A DNA stretch of 64,000 nucleotides, from positions 496,001 to 560,000 of the forward strand of contig JANATF010000013.1 in assembly GCA_029449245.1 (NCBI GenBank). Reading direction: 5' to 3'. The position numbers and the translations under genes were made by a program. The notes below the pieces were generated by a model, which saw only the letters and a program-made list of their open reading frames with translations, did not search any database and had not been told where the DNA came from. The DNA comes from Mortierella alpina. Its lineage: Eukaryota > Mortierellomycota > Mortierellomycetes > Mortierellales > Mortierellaceae. Numbering within the stretch: position 1 is the first letter of the stretch; every line of letters starts with the position of its first letter. Positions 57,134 to 64,000 of the stretch are shown piece by piece.

Positions 57134-58171
57134 ATGTACGAGACACATCACCCATCATCTCGCACAGGTCAACAGCAGCCCACCAACGGCACAGCGGCTG
57201 CAGCTGAAGCAGCAACCACCACGTCCGCCTCAGCGCAGGCATCCTCCACGACACAACAGCAGCAGCAACAGCAGTTTGCACAAGAGTTCTGGGAGGAACA
57301 AATCCAAACAGCCGAGCAGTTCGACTCGGACTTCAAGAACCACCCGTTGCCCTTGGCTCGTATCAAGAAAGTCATGAAGTCAGACCCTGAAGTCAAGGTA
57401 CTGTACACCATTGCACCATAACACCCTACACCTTACGCCGCCACCTTACTCCTTTAGCAAAACCACAAAAACGCTTGTCTTCCATGAAACTCGTTTGCTT
57501 CACTATCTGGAAAACTCTTCCCTCCCCGGAGACAACTCACCATTTTTTTCGTTTTGTTTCCTTGTTATAACCACCACTAGATGATTTCGGCTGAGGCTCC
57601 AATCCTGTTCTCCAAGGCTTGCGAGATCTTCATCTGCGAAATCACCCGCCGAGCCTGGCTTCATGCGGAGGAAAACAAGCGCAGGACCCTGCAGCGGAGT
57701 GATGTCGCCAATGCTGTCTCTCGATCTGACCAATTTGATTTCTTGATCGATATTGTCCCCCGTGAGGAACCGTCCAAGCCTTCGAAAAGATCCTCGGCGC
57801 GAGGAGAGGATCCTTCGCCCGTAGACGCAGAGGAAGGCGCAGCAGACGTCTACGATGAGCAGGATCCACACCAACAACACCACCAACAACAACAACAGCA
57901 GCAGCAGCAACAGCAATATGCACAGTATTATCCGCAGGGAGCAGGAGGTCTGGCTGGTTACTCGCATAACGGGATTGACCCCCAGTTCTATCAGGCAGTC
58001 TCGCATGACCAGCTCCAGCACTACTTGCAATACCAGCAAGCCTACCAAGCCCAGCAACCACCCGCATCCTCACAACAACAACAGCAACACCCGCAACAGC
58101 AACCACATTCCGCATCTGGGAGCAGGAATGGCTCTGTCAGTTACTCGGACTCGGCTTCGCGACAGAGTTGA
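57134..58171 (+). CDS. HAP5: CCAAT-binding factor subunit C (HAP5/NF-YC)
   Basis: Two exons (57134-57397, 57581-58171) give 284 aa. The histone-fold core spans about residues 50-160: [30 protein letters not shown], then across the intron [18 protein letters not shown] and [24 protein letters not shown]. These are the near-invariant NF-YC residues for pairing with NF-YB (Hap3) and recruiting NF-YA (Hap2) to CCAAT boxes. The flanks are Gln-rich: a Q run before the fold and several Gln/His/Tyr-rich tracts after it, as in activating NF-YC subunits. In fungi the complex controls respiration, iron and redox genes. The intron sits at the [15 protein letters not shown] boundary. Confidence 0.97.
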
Positions 58172-58348
58172 GCGCATTTTCTTTTTTTATATTTCAGTTC
58201 CCGTCTTCTTTCTTCTCTGTTCTTATCTTTGTCTATACCACAAATTCATTCGACAAATAGCCCTTTTCTCAGCATTATCAAACAAAAACAACCATTCATT
58301 GGTAGGGTAGAAATAGTTCAAAACAATACAGCCCAGCTTGGTCGCCTA

Positions 58349-61300
58349 CTACGTAAAGATCTCCATCGGCACGACAGCCCCCTCAACACCCCCACCCAAC
58401 AGATTTTCATCCTTCAGGAACCGCGTCGGGAACTCGACCAAATGTCCTGTCACCTTCTGAAGTCGTTCCCTCACCCCTTCCACCGTCGCTCCTTCCATCG
58501 CCACGTGGCCCGTCAGAATCTTCTTTGGGTTGGGCACAAAGGCACGGTACTCCTCCCATGTCTTGACAGAGTCGTCCGGGACACATCGGAAGACCTCTCG
58601 GAAAATCTCAGTGTTGGTCCGTGCCACGCGCTTCCACCAACTGTCATAAAACTCATCGTGCAGCGGATCCATCACAATCGCGTTCGCTGCCTCCGGATCG
58701 TCGGCCACCGCCTTCTTGGCATTATGCTGCTCATGAGAAGACTGCCATGCGTCCGTCGCCTTGGTCTCTTCCTCATTGGGGATAAACACCTCCAATCGAC
58801 CGGTGCCTTCGTTGTAACGGTGACCTTGACGCTGCTGTTCCCGCGAGTCCTCTTGGGATGTGTGTTGGTTCAGGGCTTTCTGAATCAACTCCATGCGCGC
58901 TTGTTCAGGATCCTTATGAGGTGCATCCAGGTCCACGGGCAAGACACTAGCCTTGGTAACGACATCGTGCTCGACATGAGGTAATAGACCCAAATGCTCT
59001 TTGAACAGATCTGCACGAAGCGCATGTGCCATTTTGCCTGCTTTATACTAAAAAAGTGCGAACGCAAAAAAGAAAACCTGGTCAATAGAGTGCTCAAAAG
59101 CATACAAAAAAACACACACAACACAACAGAAATTCTCCACCCGATGAGCAAGGCACTTGGGTTACTTACAGGTTCGCCATTCATACGCGAGGGTACCATC
59201 TCTGTGTCTTCAATAATGATGGCGATCTCAGAGTCACGGTAGCCAACTTGCGACCGATCATTGATGTTGGCTAAGGAGCAAGACATGAAATAAAATTGTA
59301 AGGGTCCTTGTAGTAACTCGGTGCCTCACTGCTGTCTTGCGACAGCTTTCACGACCACTCAAAAAAAAAAGCATTCACATACCTGATCCGCAGATAATGA
59401 TGCGATCGTCCACAATCATGAGCTTGCTGTGGATATACAATTGCTCCGTTACGAAATCATCCAACTCATCGTCCACAATTTGTTTCTCCACCTCGACCGG
59501 CCCAGGTTGATCTGCAATAGGAAATTCTCTGGGGCCTGCTGTCTCCCCATCCTGAACACCGCCTTCGCGATCAGCGTCCGCTTGTCCAGGAATGGGCTCA
59601 ATGATCAACTCCGCCTCCTCTCTCACCGAGCCGACATCTTCCTCAGCATTGGCGTACTTTCGGCCCTCAGCAGGGGCCGATTGTGAGGCTGCTTCTATCT
59701 CAGCCGAGTCACGGTCGTCCGAGTCGTATCCGTGAGTATGGCGATGAAGGTGGTGTCGGCCTTGTGAGTCTCTGGTGATCCTGTGATGCCTGGGCTGTAG
59801 ATCTCCCTGGTCCTTTTTTCCTTTCACCTTTTCAATTGCGTTTCGCATTAAGGTTCCCATGCCGTCCAAAACCTGAGGACTTGTTTGCCCTGTCGATTGG
59901 TAATGAGCCCTTCCAGCCTTGATTTCGGCCTCTGTCGTGTCCTTTTGAATCTGGGCGTTCAGCTCCGAATCCGCCATTGAGTTTTCAGTCGCAGCGGGCA
60001 CGTATCCTAGCTCTTTCAAGGCCGGGTTCATGGCTCTCTTGGTGATACTTTCATCCCAGGTCTTAAGCACATCCATCGCCCTGCGCTCATCTGCGATCGC
60101 CTTGAGCCTTGCAGCCTCATTTTCGTCCTTGGGGAGTGGATCCAGAAGATACTTGGAGGCCAACGATCTGCCCTGAGACACTCCTTCCTGCGCAGCACCG
60201 GGCCTGGTGTCATGAGGATCATTGGTGTTGGTTCCCTTGTCTTCAACCTGCCCATCGACTTCTGGCTGTTGAGACCCTTCGGCCTCAGTGGTGTTTGTCA
60301 TTCTCCTTTGCTCTGCTTCCTTGATGGCCTCAACAATGGCATCAAACTTTCCGTGCTTGATACGGTCAAAGCTGCGGAGGCCAAAGAATCCGATATACTG
60401 ATCTGGATCGATTCCGTTCGCGATCAGCCTCTCAAGAACAGAGTTGCCGCCGCGGCAGATGGACACATACTGAAAGTGCATGACCTTGCGAAGTGTGCCA
60501 GCCTCGCTTGACATGATATCGGCCTCAAAAGCGGGCATGAGCGGCATCACCACGATGACGCGGAACTTTTTACCTTCCTGGTGAGCTCGAATGATTCGAT
60601 TGACGAGAGCGATTCCGATCCTGTTCTTGATGTCGGGGTTTCCGTTCTCGGTGGCCAGAGTGACTATGATTATGGCAGTAGAAAGCTGTTATTGTCTAAT
60701 TTCCACAACATGCAAGACTTTTTCTCGTCAGACACAAGGAGTCAGCGTGGACGCGGTTTTTTTTCCCATACCAAAGAACTGGTTTTCGATGTAGATAAAA
60801 TGCTCAGCATTATCGATGCTCGACAGATAAGCTTCCTGGATTGACCTCTCCATGTCCACGCCTTGTGACCACAGCGTGCTGCTCCTCAAAAGTTGCACCT
60901 TTTGGCTTCCGGTCCATCCAGTTTCGTTCCTTGTACTCACAAACTCGCCCTTAGGTGTCAAGAACTTCATGTGCGACTTTTTCATGCCCTTCTCGCGCTT
61001 GACAAAGTTCCATCGCTGGACAAAATGACGCGCAATGTCACGGGCAGGCTGTCCAGCCACACCTAGAGAAACGTCGTGCCAAGGCATGCGCGCAAGTAGT
61101 TTCTTTTCGATAAGGTCGTTGTTGTAGTCCTTGACTATTGGAGCATACCGCCATTCGAGAGCCAATATGAAAAGATGTCAGTGATTGGTGTTCATTATCA
61201 AAAACATGGTCCACAATGGCCGCGGTGTAGACCATAAATGTTCCTTACCATTTACAAAGTCTTTGATACGGGGGTTGGAGTAGTCCATTCCGGGCCAGAT

Positions 61301-64000
61301 GGTTCCCTGACCTGACGGGTGATAATCCGACAACTGGTGTGTTCTGCTGTCATATCGCCCAAAGCACAGATCTAGACCGCCAATGAACGCGAGTCGACAA
61401 TCGATCACACAGATTTTCTGAGGTCATTGCGGTGGAATGAGTGTTAGTAAGGATCGCCTACAAGAGCACAGCTTGGAAATAGGCAAGAGAAGGCTAGCTA
61501 TAACGGACATACCTCGTGATGAGCCCAGAACTGTGTCGCGTTGACCGTCAGATGGTCAGGATGGCGTTGGACTAGTTTAGTATATAGAGAACACGCACGC
61601 GTATTAGTGACTCGGGAATGATGGAAAGCAGCAATGTCTTTGAAACCTATGATGAAGCTCACCTTGGATATTGGGATGCAGATCCTGAAGCCAGATCTTG
61701 GTGTGGGCTGAATCCAATGTAAGTGCAAGGGAAACCTCCTTGTACACTACAATATAGATCATGACACCCTCCATAGCCTTCTTTTTGAGAAGTCGGTCCA
61801 GTCTGAATTCCTCGTTCTTCTCTGGGGGACGGCGGAGGTACTGGCAAAAAAAGAGGATGGCTATTGTCAGCATCTCACATACAAAAGCGCAGTTCACCAT
61901 TCAACAGCAATCAAGTGCGAGGATATGTACCAGTTCTGGGGACAGCCACCAATCGCAAATGTAAATCTCTGTCTTGGCAGCAAGGATGGCATCCGAGACC
62001 GCATGAAAATAGTCCTTTCCATCCACATAGTACCGAGCCTTGGCATCCTCGCGCTGCGGCGCAAAGCTTCCAAAGCGGTGCTTGAGTACCCATGGGCTGG
62101 ATTGTCTCATCTTTTGAAAGTGGTCCATCCACTCCAACATATCGCGGTTGTGGTCGCCCTTCAGTTCAATCTTGCGGTGCTTGTTTCCAATCTCGATATG
62201 GTGCATGTTTAACCCCAAGGCGTGCTCCTTGTGTCGGACGAAAAAGTCCTGATCAAAAATGAACACGTCTGATGGTTCATCTGACCCAACAGTAGGGCTA
62301 AATGCAATATAGGAATCCCGCAGAAGCGCCCAATTCTTTGCCCAGCGAGAGACGCTTCCGCATCCACAAATGGAATGCACATTGTCGGTGATCTTCATGT
62401 CCACGTAACCTTCTTTGCCTTTCCAGCCCATGTCTTTTGTCAGCGACAGAGCGGAAATCTCCAAGAACTCATACAGGTCGTACGCTATCGTCCAGTTGAG
62501 CTGCTGGAGCACTTGAAGCAGATAGCTTTGAAGAGCGCGGCGGCGGGCCAGGTTTGTCTCTCGGAGGTAGTTGACCTTTTCCTCAGATTTCATTCCCAGA
62601 TTCGCTTTCGCCATCGAGAAGGCGTAAGTGTACTAAGTCAAAGAAGCCGTGTCAGTTACGTGACCAGAAAGTCATCATAGTATTAATAGTATATTCTACG
62701 GGTCGTAGATACGGATGGATGCGTTCGAGCATGCGACAGGTTTACCGGGTTAGGGAATTTCGGCAAATTTTCAAAGCGCTTGGCCGTGAGAGTGAGATGC
62801 AGCTTGTAAAAGTCATAGAAGGTTCTGCGGATCACCCACTTGACATCGCCGTATTGTAGCTCTACTCTAAAGATGATCTGTTTGCTCACACCCATATCGA
62901 TCTCCGAGTCCGCCACCGCAATCTATCGCCGCAGGAGAGATTAGGAGAGGTCAATTCTGAAATCATATTATGTGGGCTGTTGCAGGTGGAACCTCCTTGA
63001 TGAATGTTGGAGTTACCTTCAGCAGCTGAAAGAGCACAGGGGGCTATGGTTTGTATTAGACAACAAGGGGTTAGCCTGTGGGTTTGAAGTCCAGCTGACA
63101 TGAAGCACCATTTTAGGTAACAGAGACACAATATGCAATTATCGCCACTCGGCACTCCGCCGCGCTTAGCCAAGAGCAGCTGTCAAAAATAAACACAAAC
63201 TCTGGTGGAACAACGATGTCGAGAGCAAGCAGTATGCCTACTCCATAACACACTCCAAACGACAAAGAAATAGCAGCTTACCGGTCGGCGGCCCTTGTCG
63301 TCTCTTCGGAGCCAGAGTGCTGGGACAGCGGATCCGGTAACCGCCAAGGACATGACGGGGATATCGACATTCTCAAGGTTCTTGGTTCGACTCGACTTTG
63401 TGAATGCGGTTGCAGCGCTGTTGAGGAAGAGTGCATTTCGAACGCCTTCCTTACTAAAGATCTTTGGAAACATGCTGAATGGGTTGTGGTGCGCCGCTTC
63501 TTGGCCCTCTCCGTCCTTGTCTTCGCCGTGGTGAATGAGGCGGTGACGCTGGTGCTGGCTCCTCACCTCGGGATCCTCGATGACGTTGTGGATAACCGAG
63601 GAGGGTCGTCTCGCGTCCTGCGAACGCACCTCGATCCTGTCAGAGCCTTGCACTTGATTTTGTTCATGTGGATGAGCACATATCAGCGTCGAGGTGATAT
63701 ATCCGATCAGAGTTTGTGGTGCATGCCATTGATGCAGTGCGCGAGTTATGGGGGGCAAGAAAGTCGTCTCAGTCGAGAATGAAATATTTCGGCATTGTCA
63801 ATCTGACACTCGACACATTAGAGCGCGCACAGTAGAATCATCGACCGTCGAGTGTGTCAACAATCAACCCGTATCCAAGACACATAGGCCCTCGCGCGCT
63901 TTGCAGTGCCACGTTAGTATAGCACTAGTGAGTGTCACCAGCTATTTACCTTGATCTCCCGTGCGTCTTGATGACGACTCTGTGCCATTCGAGAGAAGAG
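58349..64000 (-). CDS. PLD1: Phospholipase D with PX and PH domains (5' end cut by edge)
   Basis: At least 11 coding exons are visible: 63652(or 63636)-63282, 63043-63017, 62922-62746, 62632-61931, 61840-61663, 61571-61513, 61417-61249, 61134-60772, 60663-59383, 59270-59170, 59047-58349. A further exon at 64000-63950 runs past the window. About 1,375 aa are visible. Order: disordered N-terminus, PX ([15 protein letters not shown]), PH, then the catalytic region. HKD1 is HEKICVID, split by an intron. HKD2 is HSKLMIVDD followed by [13 protein letters not shown] cleaves phosphatidylcholine to phosphatidic acid. As in yeast Spo14, PX and PH point to phosphoinositide-dependent membrane recruitment. 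A large polar insert of about 280 residues lies between GKFDAIVEA and HKD2. The acceptor of the 63.65-kb exon is ambiguous. Confidence 0.93.

Overview
This 64 kb window is a gene-dense fungal nuclear segment. Genes carry many short GT-AG introns (mostly about 60-200 nt) and spacers are mostly 0.3-1.5 kb. The gene set is typical of an early-diverging filamentous fungus: Prp43, mitochondrial ClpX, Rtt106, ORC4, HAP5/NF-YC, PX-PH phospholipase D, and large F-box/LRR proteins with decayed copies. A Mortierellomycota (Mortierella-like) origin is my best inference from gene content and style. No sequence search was run.

Layout. 0-7.5 kb: a small two-helix membrane protein, the DEAH helicase Prp43 and mitochondrial ClpX. 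7.8-11.6 kb: a short POT1-like OB-fold candidate, an F-box/LRR gene and two F-box relics. 12.3-14.7 kb: an orphan protein ending in a C2HC finger. 15.5-25.6 kb (minus strand): Rtt106, a LAT-type amino-acid transporter with a long tail, a 2.5 kb gene-free stretch and a sphingoid-base-phosphate phosphatase. 26-36.3 kb: an aldo-keto reductase (Ara2-like) divergent from a polyamine-oxidase-type flavoenzyme, a universal-stress-domain protein, and ORC4 with a possible small divergent gene. 36.8-41.7 kb: a NET-domain protein without a bromodomain and an F-box/LRR protein. 42.8-44.8 kb: four tandem secreted six-cysteine CS-alpha-beta (defensin-like) precursors. 45.6-50 kb: a Met8-Met1 (CysG-like) siroheme enzyme and an FAD monooxygenase with micro-exons. 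50.2-53.2 kb: a three-repeat Myb protein that also has C2H2 fingers. 54.7-58.2 kb: a Crp1/Mdg1-type CBM protein, a CsbD-like stress protein and HAP5. 58.3-64 kb: phospholipase D, running off the right edge.

Most genes are unlinked housekeeping functions, as expected in fungi. The one real cluster is the defensin-like array. Two neighbouring members share both peptide sequence and a block at the same distance upstream of their ATGs, which indicates a recent gene-plus-promoter duplication. Exon models were built by hand: each junction was checked for GT/AG, reading phase and family continuity. No RNA evidence was available. No tRNA, rRNA, CRISPR array or intact transposon was found.
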